Positions 44,269 to 53,771 are shown, counted from the first letter of the stretch. The stretch is 64,000 nucleotides of DNA from RGIG1828 sp045541875 (GCA_045541875.1 JAZQJX010000096.1:1-64000), one strand, 5' to 3'. Program-made: numbers and translations. Notes: generated from the letters alone by a model not told the origin.

Positions 44269-45972
44269 TTATCTGTTTTCGTTGATATAGGATATTGCAG
44301 CTTCTATTGCTTCTTGCGAACTCATTTCGGTCATTTCATAACCTTTTCTCTTTATGAATTCAACTTTGTTTTCCGAAGCACCCTTACCAACATTTATTCT
44401 TACGGGGATACCGATAAGATCTGCATCCTTGAATTTAACACCTGCACGTTCGTTTCTGTCGTCGATGAGAACATCAATACCTTTTTTCTTTAATTCATCA
44501 TAGATTTTTTCGGCAAGTTCAACCTGTTCTTCATTTTTGGTGTTAACAGGAACAACAATAACGTGATAGGGGGCAACAGATACAGGCCATACAATACCGT
44601 TTTCATCGGATGACTGTTCGATTATAGCCGCCATACATCTGCTTACACCAATGCCGTAACAACCCATAATAGGAGTCTGTTCTTTTCCGTTTTCATCAAG
44701 ATATGTACATTTTAAAGCATCAGTATATTTTGTGCCGAGTTTAAATATGTGACCAACTTCAATACCCTGACAGGTCTGAATTTTGTCGTTTTTACATTTG
44801 GGACATACATCGCCAACTTCAATGTTTCTGAAATCACCAACGAATGTGGGATTGAAATCTCTGCCCATGTTAACATTTCTGTAGTGATACATTGTTTCGT
44901 TTGCACCCACAACAAAGTTTTTCATAAGGCTGACTTCTGAATCCACCAAAACATCAACCTTGATTCCCACAGGTCCTGCAAAACCAACCTGAGCATTTGT
45001 TGCCTCAAACACTTCTTCGGGAGATGCCATTTCAAGATCTATTGCACCAAGATAGTTTGCAAGTTTGGTTTCGTTGACTTCTCTGTCACCTCTCACCATA
45101 ACGGCAACAATTTTACCGTCAGCATTGTAAAGAAGGGTTTTTGCAAAAGATTTTGCATCAGTACCCAGAAATTCAACAAGTTCTTCAATGGTTCTTGAAT
45201 TGGGAGTGTAGATTTTTTCCATTTCCTTTTCAGCATCTTCGGAATTTAAATCCTCTGCCACACATGCTGCCTTTTCAATGTTTGAGCAAAAACCGCAGGA
45301 GCAAAATGCAATTGTGTCTTCACCAACATCTGATTTAACCATAAATTCCTGTGAACCGGAACCGCCCATTGCACCGGAATCTGCATCAACAATAAGATAT
45401 TCAAGTCCCATCTTGTCAAATGCTTCTTTGTATGCGTCATACATATTCTGATATGATACATCAAGACCTTTCTCGTCAGTATCAAAACTGTATGCATCTT
45501 TCATAATAAATTCTCTGCTTCTTATAACACCGAATCTCGGTCTTCTCTCATCCCTGTATTTAGTCTGAATCTGATAGAGAGTCATGGGAAGTTGTTTGTA
45601 TGACTTCACTGTATTTTTAACAGTATCTGTGAAAATTTCCTCATGTGTCGGTCCGAGACAGAAATCTCTGTCTGCTCTGTCTTTGAGTCTGAACATTTCA
45701 GGGCCAAACACAGTCCATCTTCCGGAATCTTCAAAATATTCTTTTGGAAGAACTGCAGACATTAAAAGTTCCTGAGCATCGTGTGAGTCCATGGAATCTC
45801 TTACTATATTTTCAATTTTCTTTAAAGCCTTAAGACCAAGAGGCAGATATGAATATATGCCTGATGCAAGTTTTCTTATAAGACCTGCCCTGAGCATCAA
45901 CTGATGGCTGGGAATTTCAGCCTCAGAGGGGACCTCTCTCAATGTGGGTAATAAATATTTTGATAATCTCAT
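44269..45972 (-). CDS. proS: Prolyl-tRNA synthetase
   Basis: A 567-residue bacterial-type class II synthetase with the insertion editing domain. Motif 1 region PSHQLMLRAGLIRKLASGIY, motif 2 TKYRDERRPRFGVIRSREF, motif 3 MGCYGIGVSRCMAAIIEQ, and a C-terminal anticodon-binding domain (VIVVPVNTKNEEQVELAE, DDRNERAGVKFKDADLIGIP). The INS editing domain is about 230-390 and includes a CSCGFCSN cysteine cluster. ATG follows GAGGAA. No T-box leader is visible. Confidence 0.97.
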   Translation of the reverse strand: MRLSKYLLPTLREVPSEAEIPSHQLMLRAGLIRKLASGIYSYLPLGLKALKKIENIVRDSMDSHDAQELLMSAVLPKEYFEDSGRWTVFGPEMFRLKDRADRDFCLGPTHEEIFTDTVKNTVKSYKQLPMTLYQIQTKYRDERRPRFGVIRSREFIMKDAYSFDTDEKGLDVSYQNMYDAYKEAFDKMGLEYLIVDADSGAMGGSGSQEFMVKSDVGEDTIAFCSCGFCSNIEKAACVAEDLNSEDAEKEMEKIYTPNSRTIEELVEFLGTDAKSFAKTLLYNADGKIVAVMVRGDREVNETKLANYLGAIDLEMASPEEVFEATNAQVGFAGPVGIKVDVLVDSEVSLMKNFVVGANETMYHYRNVNMGRDFNPTFVGDFRNIEVGDVCPKCKNDKIQTCQGIEVGHIFKLGTKYTDALKCTYLDENGKEQTPIMGCYGIGVSRCMAAIIEQSSDENGIVWPVSVAPYHVIVVPVNTKNEEQVELAEKIYDELKKKGIDVLIDDRNERAGVKFKDADLIGIPVRINVGKGASENKVEFIKRKGYEMTEMSSQEAIEAAISYINENR

Positions 45973-46194
45973 TTTAATTCCTCGCTTTTATATGTAAAAA
46001 TACAAATACTACTATATTATAATAGAAAATACAGATTCTTTCAAGTCTTTTTTATTAAAAAAACAAAATTTTGCTGTAAACTCTGAAAATGCGAAATTCG
46101 AGCAAATTATCCTGTTGTTGCAAATACACAAAAACACCTGAAATAAACACAAAAAATATTTTAATTAAAAAATATAAAAAATACTGCAAAACTA
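45973..46194. other. A/T-rich divergent intergenic region
   Basis: About 220 bp between proS (minus) and the XRE regulator promoter (plus). Very A-rich, no gene or riboswitch recognised; it should hold the proS promoter on the minus strand, but no clear boxes stand out. Confidence 0.5.
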
Positions 46195-46223
46195 TTGACA
46201 AAACACATACAAAAGAATATAAT
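46195..46223 (+). promoter_or_regulatory. Consensus promoter of the XRE-cupin regulator
   Basis: TTGACA (46195-46200), 17-bp spacer, TATAAT (46218-46223). Two operator-like palindromes follow directly downstream. Confidence 0.9.
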
Positions 46224-46226
46224 CAA

Positions 46227-46286
46227 GTTTAGTGTTTCTAAACAAAAAACTTACTATTAAATACAATCGGTTTAGAATCATTAAAC
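46227..46286. promoter_or_regulatory. Two operator palindromes, probable autoregulation site
   Basis: GTTTAGTGTTTCTAAAC (46227-46243) is a perfect GTTTAG-N5-CTAAAC palindrome; GTTTAGAATCATTAAAC (46270-46286) is the same with one mismatch. Centres are 43 bp apart, four turns of the helix, so bound dimers would face the same side. They overlap the transcription start, suiting repression by the adjacent XRE regulator. Confidence 0.7.
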
Positions 46287-46326
46287 TTTGTAGTTAATAT
46301 TATGAAATTGCCGCGGAGGTGTTTTT

Positions 46327-46866
46327 ATGAACATAGGCAAGGAAATTAAAAGGCTCAGAATAAAAAACGGACTCACACAGGAAGAACTTGCAGACAGATG
46401 TGAACTTTCAAAAGGGTTCATATCTCAAGTGGAAAGAGACCTTGCATCGCCGTCAATTTCAACATTGTCCGATCTTTTGCAGTGTCTTGGAACAGATCTT
46501 AAAAACTTTTTTAACAGTGCTGCCGATGAAGAAGTTGTTTTTAAATCCGAGGATGTATTTGTAAAAGAATATAAGGACGAGGGAAGCATCATAAACTGGA
46601 TTGTTCCAAATTCTCAGAAAAACGATATGGAACCCATAATAATAGAACTTCTTCCCGGCGGAAAATCATATGTTGACGATCCTCACGATGGTGAAGAATT
46701 CGGATATGTCCTGTCAGGAAGCGTTGTTCTTCACATTGGCGGAAAAAAATACAGGGTAAAGAAAAATGAAAGTTTCTATTTTAAACCCAATGCTATTCAC
46801 TATATAGAGAACAAAACCAAAACAAATTCAAAGGTGCTGTGGGTATCCACACCGCCAACATTTTGA
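46327..46866 (+). CDS. XRE-family regulator with cupin sensor (PuuR-like)
   Basis: A 179-residue regulator. N-terminal HTH_3 (residues 6-60): IKRLRIKNGLTQEELADRC and SKGFISQVERDLASPSISTL. C-terminal cupin_2 (about 105-175): LLPGGKSYVDDPHDGEEFGY, GSVVLHIGG and FKPNAIHYIENKT. This architecture is that of polyamine-responsive repressors, and the gene directly precedes the spermidine/putrescine transporter, so polyamine sensing is likely. GGAGGTG before ATG. Two palindromes at its promoter suggest autoregulation. Confidence 0.9.
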   Translation: MNIGKEIKRLRIKNGLTQEELADRCELSKGFISQVERDLASPSISTLSDLLQCLGTDLKNFFNSAADEEVVFKSEDVFVKEYKDEGSIINWIVPNSQKNDMEPIIIELLPGGKSYVDDPHDGEEFGYVLSGSVVLHIGGKKYRVKKNESFYFKPNAIHYIENKTKTNSKVLWVSTPPTF

Positions 46867-47001
46867 TTAAATGCAATGAGATTGATTGATAGATTCAGTT
46901 AAAAAAAATACTAGTTGGAAGTATTCGTGTAAAATTTGAATACAGAAATCGACTCATAATTGCACATATCTTCACTGATACAACAGAAAAGAGGTATTTG
47001 A

Positions 47002-48432
47002 ATGGTTCGTATTAACAAAAAAAATATTGTCGTATGTATACTGCTGTCGATTGTAACACTGGGAGTATATGGCATATATTGGATGTATATTCTTGTAAAA
47101 AATATTCGTATAATACAAAATAATACACGTAAGTGCAGTAGTGAAATGCTGTGTTTGATTTTTGTTCCTTTTTACTCGATTTACTGGTGGTATACTAGAG
47201 GAGAAAAGGTTAAACAGATATTCAGTAAAAATGACTGGCCATCGTTAAGTAATGGAGTTGTATATTTAATTCTCTCAATCTTTGGATTTGGAATAGTTTC
47301 TATGTCTATTATGCAAAGTGACTTCAATTCATTAAAGTTAGAAGAAAAATCAGAACAAAAGTTAGAAGAAAAATCAGAACAACAGAATAACAAGGAGTAC
47401 AAACATCTTATTGAACTCGAAAATCTTTGCAAAACATTCGATGATAATGACGTCTTAAAAAATATCAATCTATACATAAACGAAAATGAATTTTTAACAC
47501 TTCTCGGACCTTCCGGATGCGGAAAGACAACACTTCTTCGTATAATTGCAGGACTTGAAACACCAACATCAGGAAAAGTTTCGTTTGAAGGACAAGACCT
47601 TGCAGGTGTTCCGGCGTATGAGCGAAAAGTCAATACGGTTTTTCAGCGTTATGCACTTTTTCCTCATCTTGATGTTTTTGATAATATTGCATTTGGACTT
47701 AATATAAAAAAACTCCCCAAAGATGAAATTGAACGTAAGGTTAAAAGAGTTCTTGAACTCGTTAACTTAAAAGGTTTTGAAAACCGTACCATCAGTTCGC
47801 TCTCAGGCGGTCAGCAACAGCGTATTGCCATTGCAAGAGCAATAGTTAATGAGCCAAAAGTTCTCCTTCTTGATGAACCTTTGGCTGCCCTTGATCTGAA
47901 ACTGAGACAGGGAATGCAACTCGAACTTAAAAATATGCAAAGAGAACTTGGAATCACATTCATATATGTAACTCACGATCAGGAAGAAGCCCTCACAATG
48001 TCAGACACGGTTGTTGTAATGAAAGAGGGAACAATTCAGCAAATCGGCACTCCCACAGACATATATAACGAACCTAAAAATGCCTACGTTGCTGATTTTA
48101 TTGGCGAAAGCAACATCATAGACGGCATTATGAAAAAAGACTGCCTTGTAAACATTCTCGACACAGATTTTGAATGTGTTGACACGGGATTTTCGGAAAA
48201 TGAAGACGTTGATGTTGTTATAAGACCTGAAGATATATATATTTTAGAACCTGACAAAGGTAAAATCCCCGGAACAGTCGAATCTGTCATCTTTAAAGGT
48301 GTTCATTATGAAATGGTAATTGACACCGGCAGTTTCAAATGGCTTGTTCACGACACTGCAAAGTATGAAGTGGGGAGTCAGGTAAGCCTTTTTGTAAAAC
48401 CTTTTGATATTCACATTATGAAAAAATCTTAA
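47002..48432 (+). CDS. potA: Spermidine/putrescine ABC transporter ATPase fused to N-terminal DUF4234 membrane domain
   Basis: 476 residues, about 110-130 longer than PotA. Residues 1-106 form a DUF4234-type membrane region (IVTLGVYGIYWMYILVKNI, CLIFVPFYSIYWWY and a third helix NGVVYLILSIFGFGIV). A charged linker holds KLEEKSEQ twice (112-127). From about 135 it is a standard PotA: Walker A GPSGCGKTT (159-167), Q-loop, signature LSGGQQQRIAIARA, Walker B VLLLDEPLAALD, and TOBE domain (about 360-476). AAGGAG at 47392 just before the ATPase part may be a relic of a separate start. First gene of the potABCD operon. Confidence 0.92.
   Translation: MVRINKKNIVVCILLSIVTLGVYGIYWMYILVKNIRIIQNNTRKCSSEMLCLIFVPFYSIYWWYTRGEKVKQIFSKNDWPSLSNGVVYLILSIFGFGIVSMSIMQSDFNSLKLEEKSEQKLEEKSEQQNNKEYKHLIELENLCKTFDDNDVLKNINLYINENEFLTLLGPSGCGKTTLLRIIAGLETPTSGKVSFEGQDLAGVPAYERKVNTVFQRYALFPHLDVFDNIAFGLNIKKLPKDEIERKVKRVLELVNLKGFENRTISSLSGGQQQRIAIARAIVNEPKVLLLDEPLAALDLKLRQGMQLELKNMQRELGITFIYVTHDQEEALTMSDTVVVMKEGTIQQIGTPTDIYNEPKNAYVADFIGESNIIDGIMKKDCLVNILDTDFECVDTGFSENEDVDVVIRPEDIYILEPDKGKIPGTVESVIFKGVHYEMVIDTGSFKWLVHDTAKYEVGSQVSLFVKPFDIHIMKKS
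47335..47382 (+). repeat. 24-bp perfect tandem duplication in potA linker
   Basis: Two identical 24-bp copies encode KLEEKSEQ-KLEEKSEQ between the membrane domain and the ATPase domain, in frame. Probably a slippage duplication at the fusion joint. Confidence 0.95.
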
Positions 48433-48448
48433 CAGACGGTGAGATAAA

Positions 48449-49294
48449 ATGTATAAAAAATCTTTGTCCTATCCGCATCTTGTGTGGATGGTAGCATTTG
48501 TAATAGTGCCGATGTTTTTAATATTTTTATATGCCTTTACATCCAACACAACAGATGGGAATATTTCTTTCACATTTGATAACTTCAAAAAGTGCATAGA
48601 TCCCATGTATCTTAAAATATATGCCAATTCCATATGGATTGCATTTCTGAGTGTGGTTTTTTGCCTTATTCTCGGCTATCCTGCAGCAAAAATTCTTGCC
48701 GATAAAGACAGACAAAGAATGGCAGCAGGAAAAAAGGCAAGCGGACTTATGATGCTTTTTGTAATGCCCATGTGGATGAATGTTATGCTCAGACTCTATT
48801 CATGGCTGACAATTCTTCAGCCTGACGGAGTGTTAAACAGTTTCCTTTCAGCCTTAAATCTTCCTGAGGTAAACATAATGTACACCCGCACAGCGGTAGT
48901 CCTCGGAACTGTATATGATTTTATTCCATTTATGATAATGCCCATATATTCTGTTCTCATAAAGATAGACGACAGTCTCATAGAGGCCGCTCAGGATCTT
49001 GGTGCAAATAAAAGCAGAGTTTTCTTTAAGGTTATTCTTCCTCTCTCACTTCCAGGGATAGTGTCGGGAATAACAATGGTATTTCTGCCCGCTCTCACAT
49101 CTTTCTACATTTCAGACTTTTTCAGCGGCGGACAGTTCATGTTAATTGGAAACCTCATTGAAAAGAACTTCAAAAATCCCGTTGGCAGAAACTTTGGCTC
49201 ATCCCTTTCCATAATCTTAATGGGATTTGCATTTCTTTCGATGCACATTATGAAACTTTTCAACAAATCAAACCGACAGATGGATATGTTTTAA
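48449..49294 (+). CDS. potB: Spermidine/putrescine ABC transporter permease PotB
   Basis: A 281-residue permease with six helices and the binding-protein-dependent transport signature EAAQDLGANKSRVFFKVILPLSLPG (about 180-204), which contacts the ATPase. Starts 16 bp after potA. N-terminal helix VWMVAFVIVPMFLIFLYAF as in PotB. Confidence 0.94.
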   Translation: MYKKSLSYPHLVWMVAFVIVPMFLIFLYAFTSNTTDGNISFTFDNFKKCIDPMYLKIYANSIWIAFLSVVFCLILGYPAAKILADKDRQRMAAGKKASGLMMLFVMPMWMNVMLRLYSWLTILQPDGVLNSFLSALNLPEVNIMYTRTAVVLGTVYDFIPFMIMPIYSVLIKIDDSLIEAAQDLGANKSRVFFKVILPLSLPGIVSGITMVFLPALTSFYISDFFSGGQFMLIGNLIEKNFKNPVGRNFGSSLSIILMGFAFLSMHIMKLFNKSNRQMDMF

Positions 49295-49332
49295 GCAGGA
49301 GAAATCTCAAATAGAATACTAAGGAGGATAAG

Positions 49333-50139
49333 ATGAAAAAGAATATCTTCAAAAGTCTTTTTGAAAATACATATTTATTTCTGATGTTTCTGTTTTTATA
49401 TTTTCCCATAGTGATGCTTATGATATTTTCCTTCAATAGTGTCAAGTCAACATCAAACTGGGAAGGCTTTTCACTCAGATGGTATGAACAGATGTTTTCG
49501 GATGATGCTCTTTTGGAAGCCTTTGCAAATACGATAACCATAGGAATTTTGGCGGCTGTAATTTCATGTATAATAGGAACTGCTGCTGCCATTGGGATTC
49601 AGGGATACCGTTCAAAAAAGGCAAAAGGACTCATAAATGCTCTCACAAATCTTCCTATGGTAAGTTCGGAACTTGTTATGGGTGTGTCAATGATGATACT
49701 TTTCCTTTATGTGAAAATCCCCCTGGGCTATTTAACCCTTCTTATGTCTCACATAACATTTTGTGTGCCTTATGTCATAGTATCGGTGCTCCCGAAACTT
49801 GTTCAACTGGATAACGGACTTTATGAGGCTGCCCTTGACCTTGGTGCAAAACCCTTTTATGCATTCAGGAAAGTTGTTATTCCTGAGATAAAACCAGGTG
49901 TGATTTCCGGACTTCTAATATCATTCACCCTTTCCATAGACGATTTTGTGATTAGTTTCTTCACAACAGGGAACGGTGTAAGTAACCTTTCAATTTACAT
50001 ATATTCCAGCGTAAGAAGAGGCGTAAATCCAATGTATAACGCCCTTTCAACAATAATGTTTGTTCTGGTTGCATTGCTTCTTTTTATGATAAACAAACGC
50101 TCAGGTAACAAAAACAATGCACCGTCCATTATACCATAA
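49333..50139 (+). CDS. potC: Spermidine/putrescine ABC transporter permease PotC
   Basis: A 268-residue permease, six helices, with EAALDLGAKPFYAFRKVVIPEIKPG as the ATPase-contact loop and IDDFVISFFTTG typical of PotC. AAGGAGG before ATG. It overlaps nothing; potD follows after 28 bp. Confidence 0.94.
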   Translation: MKKNIFKSLFENTYLFLMFLFLYFPIVMLMIFSFNSVKSTSNWEGFSLRWYEQMFSDDALLEAFANTITIGILAAVISCIIGTAAAIGIQGYRSKKAKGLINALTNLPMVSSELVMGVSMMILFLYVKIPLGYLTLLMSHITFCVPYVIVSVLPKLVQLDNGLYEAALDLGAKPFYAFRKVVIPEIKPGVISGLLISFTLSIDDFVISFFTTGNGVSNLSIYIYSSVRRGVNPMYNALSTIMFVLVALLLFMINKRSGNKNNAPSIIP

Positions 50140-50167
50140 ATCTGATAAATTAAAGGAGATTAAAATT

Positions 50168-51217
50168 ATGAAAAGAATTATTTCAATTTTTGTTTGCCTC
50201 ATTTTCACACTTTCAATCGCTTTAACCTTTGGCGGATGCTCCTCCAAAACCAAACTTTTTGTATATAACGTGGGAGACTATATTCACCCGGATGTTATAG
50301 AAATGTTTGAAAAGGAACATCCCGACATAAAAGTTGTCTATGAACTTTTTGATTCTGTTGAAGAAATGTATATGAAAGTTTCAAACGGCACATCTCCTTA
50401 TGATGTTGTCATTCCGTCGGATTATATGATAGAACAGATGAGAGACGAGGGAATGCTCAATAAAATCAACTTTGAAAATGTTCCTAACTATGAAAACATA
50501 GATTCCAACATGAGAAATCTTGACTTTGATCCCACCAATGAATACGCAGTTCCCTATATGTGGGGTACAATAGGAATTCTCTACAACAAAACCATGGTGG
50601 ACGATCCTGTTGACAGTTGGGACATTTTGTGGAATGAAAAATATAAAGGCGAAATCTTTATGCTCAATCAGGAAAGAGATATGGTATCCATTGCCCTCAA
50701 AAAATGTGGGTATTCCATGAATTCCGATAATGACAGTGAACTTAAAGAAGCGGAAAAAATCTTAAAAGAACAAAACCCTCTTGTAAAAGCATATTGCGGT
50801 GATGAAATAAAAGACAATATGATAAACGGCAACGGTGCACTTGCAATAGTGTGGTCAGGTGATGCATATTTCTGCATTGAACAAAATCCAGACCTTGCAT
50901 TTGCAATCCCGAAAGAGGGAACAAATCTATGGTTTGACTGCATGGTAATTCCCACAACATCAACTCATCAGACAGAAGCGGAAATGTTCATAGATTTTAT
51001 GTCTCGCCCTGACATCGCAAAACTCAATGCCGAATACATTGGCTATTCAACGGCAAATGCGTCAGCAAGGGATATGCTTGAAGATAGTGTTAAAAATGAT
51101 AAACTCCGCTATCCCGAACTTGATGAAGAGTTTATGTCAAAAATGGAAATCTTTGCATATAACAAAGAAAGAAATGCGCTCCTTACTGAAATCTGGACAA
51201 GAGTGTTAAATAGTTAA
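50168..51217 (+). CDS. potD: Spermidine/putrescine-binding lipoprotein PotD
   Basis: A 349-residue substrate-binding protein with a lipoprotein signal (LIFTLSIALTFGGC, cysteine about residue 24) to be cleaved by LspA. It begins LFVYNVGDYIHPDVIEMFEKE, has GTSPYDVVIPSDYMIEQM and VPYMWGTIGILYNKT, the PotD pattern with aromatic and acidic polyamine contacts. ATG 50168 follows AAAGGAG; an in-frame ATG at 50117 lies within potC and is rejected. A terminator ends the operon. Confidence 0.95.
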   Translation: MKRIISIFVCLIFTLSIALTFGGCSSKTKLFVYNVGDYIHPDVIEMFEKEHPDIKVVYELFDSVEEMYMKVSNGTSPYDVVIPSDYMIEQMRDEGMLNKINFENVPNYENIDSNMRNLDFDPTNEYAVPYMWGTIGILYNKTMVDDPVDSWDILWNEKYKGEIFMLNQERDMVSIALKKCGYSMNSDNDSELKEAEKILKEQNPLVKAYCGDEIKDNMINGNGALAIVWSGDAYFCIEQNPDLAFAIPKEGTNLWFDCMVIPTTSTHQTEAEMFIDFMSRPDIAKLNAEYIGYSTANASARDMLEDSVKNDKLRYPELDEEFMSKMEIFAYNKERNALLTEIWTRVLNS

Positions 51218-51223
51218 AATCAT

Positions 51224-51268
51224 AAAAGACTGTTTCTTAATTAAAATAAAAAAGAAACAGTCTTTTTA
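51224..51268 (+). terminator. Terminator of the pot operon
   Basis: AAAAGACTGTTTCTT (51224-51238) pairs with AAGAAACAGTCTTTT (51252-51266), then T. Confidence 0.92.
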
Positions 51269-51429
51269 ATATGAGCATCAAAGGTAAACTATATGTCAGA
51301 AAATGATATAAGTAAATAACTTTTTTGGATATTTATTTAAAATCCAATTGATTTAGATAAAGAATTATGATAGAATTCAGGAAACCGATATCTCGGAATT
51401 ACTCAGACAGTATTAAGGAGGAAAAAACA

Positions 51430-52884
51430 ATGAAAGTATCAGAAGTTCCATTTTTCCCATCACCAAAAACCGCAACCGGAAATGGTGAAGAATACGAATT
51501 GAAAACGTGTGTAATGTCAAATTATTCAGCATTTGATGAAAAGGCTGAACTTTTAAGCCTTTGTTTTAAAAAAATGTATGATACAGATCTTGAAAATGGT
51601 GAAGGCGGTATAGAACTTTGCTTTGATTCCGCTATTGAAAAGGGTGCATATAAAATTGTGTCCGACAAAAAGATGAGCCTATATGCATCAGATGATGAGG
51701 GAATAGGATACGCCATCGCATCTGCACTTTTCCTGATTGACACAAAAAAAGATATGGTATACACCAAAACTTTAACCATAGAAGATTATGCAGACAAAGG
51801 CTATCGCTCTTTTATGCTCAGTATGCCCCAAGGCGGTATGAGTCTTGCAAAAGTAAAGAATTTTGTTGACATTTGTTTTATTTTTAAAGTGAACTATTTG
51901 CATCTTCATTTAAGCGATAATATATACTATTATTATCCGTCAAAAGTTCTTCCTCAGCTTCCTACACCTGAAACTTCTTTCAGTTTTGAAGAAATAGCGG
52001 AACTTAATGCCTATGCAAAGGTGAGAGGAATCACTCTTGTCCCCGAACTTGACCTGCCCGGTCATGCTGCAGCAATCACAACAAGATGTCCTGAAATTTT
52101 TGCAAATCAGTATGAGGGCGGAGAGGAAAGAGTTATGTACTCTGAGGCAGGTGCTATCATATCAGGTGATGAACTCATTTGCGTGGGAAGTAAAAATTCA
52201 ATGGAACACGTGTTTAAACTTATTGACGAAATCTGTGAAATGTTCCCCGATTCTCCCTACATCCACCTTGGAGGAGATGAGGCAGACATCGAAGCATGGG
52301 ATAACTGCCCTGTGTGCCGTCAGTACAGAAAAGACGAAAACATAGAAGATGTTCATGAACTCTACAGCGATTTTATAGGCAGAGTGTGCACAAGAGTTTT
52401 TGAAAACGGACGCACCCCCATTGTTTGGGAAGGATTCCCCAAAAAGGGCATTGAAAGAATTCCGAAAGAAACAATCGTTTGTGCCTGGGAATGTTACTAT
52501 CACCAACCTGAAGACCTTTTAGATGCAGGCTTCAGAATCATAAACGGTTCATGGCAACCTCTCTACATTGTCCAGAGTCAGACAGAAAGATGGACACCCC
52601 TTGATATTATGAAATGGGATGTATATAATCTTCAGCACTTTTGGTCAGAATCAAGAGCCAAACTCAACCCTGTACATCTTACACCCACGGAAAAAGTCCT
52701 CGGTGCACAGATTTCATCCTGGGGATGTTTCTATGAACTTTGCATGGGAAGAGCAATTGAAAATCTTCCGGCAATGTGTGAACGCCTCTGGACAGTAAAG
52801 AGAGTATGCTCTGATGAAGATTTTAACAAAAAGCATTCAAATGTGGTTATGAAAGCGGCAAAATTAATATCACAAAGTTTTTAA
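51430..52884 (+). CDS. Beta-N-acetylhexosaminidase, glycoside hydrolase family 20
   Basis: A 484-residue GH20 enzyme releasing terminal GlcNAc/GalNAc. The N-terminal GH20b-like domain (about 1-120) is followed by a TIM barrel with YLHLHLSDN, VPELDLPGHAAA and the catalytic pair in HLGGDEADIEAW (D283, E284). No signal peptide, so it probably trims imported chitobiose, mucin or peptidoglycan fragments. ATG 51430 follows AAGGAGG; an upstream in-frame ATG at 51367 has no site. Confidence 0.92.
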   Translation: MKVSEVPFFPSPKTATGNGEEYELKTCVMSNYSAFDEKAELLSLCFKKMYDTDLENGEGGIELCFDSAIEKGAYKIVSDKKMSLYASDDEGIGYAIASALFLIDTKKDMVYTKTLTIEDYADKGYRSFMLSMPQGGMSLAKVKNFVDICFIFKVNYLHLHLSDNIYYYYPSKVLPQLPTPETSFSFEEIAELNAYAKVRGITLVPELDLPGHAAAITTRCPEIFANQYEGGEERVMYSEAGAIISGDELICVGSKNSMEHVFKLIDEICEMFPDSPYIHLGGDEADIEAWDNCPVCRQYRKDENIEDVHELYSDFIGRVCTRVFENGRTPIVWEGFPKKGIERIPKETIVCAWECYYHQPEDLLDAGFRIINGSWQPLYIVQSQTERWTPLDIMKWDVYNLQHFWSESRAKLNPVHLTPTEKVLGAQISSWGCFYELCMGRAIENLPAMCERLWTVKRVCSDEDFNKKHSNVVMKAAKLISQSF

Positions 52885-52891
52885 TACATAC

Positions 52892-52950
52892 AAAAAACGG
52901 GCGTTGCCTCAATACAGTGAAAAATCACTTATTGAGACACGCCCTTTTTG
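52892..52950. terminator. Bidirectional terminator between convergent genes
   Basis: GGGCGTTGCCTCAATA (52899-52914) pairs with TATTGAGACACGCCC (52930-52944) with small mismatches. A-run on the left and T-run on the right serve both the GH20 gene and mtnN. Confidence 0.88.
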
Positions 52951-52971
52951 CTATATGTAATTTTACGAATA

Positions 52972-53643
52972 TCAATATTCTTTCACAAATTTTTCAATAA
53001 TATCAACAGATTTGTCACTTGCCTTAACTTTGAACGTGTTGAAATCCATTTCGTTTGCTCCGTCTGAGATGGTTCTCAGCAGTGCAAATTTCACATTGTT
53101 CACCATACAAACATGTGCAATTGCGCTGCCTTCCATTTCGCAGGCAATTGCACCAAATGTTGATACAAGATTCTTTTTCATCTCATCTTTGCAAACAAAA
53201 ACATCTCCTGTTGCAATTGTTCCTGTCAGAGTGTTATCATCTCTGCAAATCTTTTCAAAAAGTTCAACGGCTTTTTCATCGGATTTAAAATAAATGGTAT
53301 TAACACCGTCAACCATTCCGACGGGACTTCCGAGCGGGGACAAGTCAAAGTCGTGCTGAACACAGTCAGAGCCGATTGCAACTGAGAGGACGTCAAGTTT
53401 TTCTGTGAGTGAACCTGCAACTCCGGAATTTATTATAATATCCGGATTGTATTTTAAAATCATAGCCTCTGCACAGAGGGCGGCATTCACTTTTCCCGGA
53501 TTGCACATTGCACAGACAACATCTTTTCCGTGAATCTTTCCCGACACAAATTCCATTGACGAAAATGTTTCAGAGGACGGATTTTCCATAAGATTTTTAA
53601 TTCCTCTTGTTTCTATTTCCATTGCACCTATAATGCCTATCAT
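52972..53643 (-). CDS. mtnN: 5'-methylthioadenosine/S-adenosylhomocysteine nucleosidase
   Basis: A 223-residue nucleosidase that recycles SAM by-products (MTA, SAH). It begins MIGIIGAMEIE, has NSGVAGSL, CEMEGSAIAHVC (purine-site glutamates) and RTISDGAN with the catalytic aspartate. ATG 53643 lies 8-9 nt after GGAG; TTG 53658 and ATG 53652 are in frame but overlap the site. Polyamine synthesis makes MTA, consistent with the polyamine locus nearby. Confidence 0.95.
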   Translation of the reverse strand: MIGIIGAMEIETRGIKNLMENPSSETFSSMEFVSGKIHGKDVVCAMCNPGKVNAALCAEAMILKYNPDIIINSGVAGSLTEKLDVLSVAIGSDCVQHDFDLSPLGSPVGMVDGVNTIYFKSDEKAVELFEKICRDDNTLTGTIATGDVFVCKDEMKKNLVSTFGAIACEMEGSAIAHVCMVNNVKFALLRTISDGANEMDFNTFKVKASDKSVDIIEKFVKEY

Positions 53644-53771
53644 AACTTTCATCTCCAAAATTTAATATATGAATATGATACCTAAAGCAGGTAATTTTGT
53701 CAATACGGTACTTTAAATTTTAATAATCGGTAAATTTTTGGTTAAGAAAGGTAAAAATTTTTAAAATACTA

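Noticed and set aside
45973..46326. T-box leader for proS or riboswitch for the XRE/pot locus.
   Set aside because: No specifier/antiterminator core or aptamer motif was seen; proS has only a short A/T-rich upstream region.
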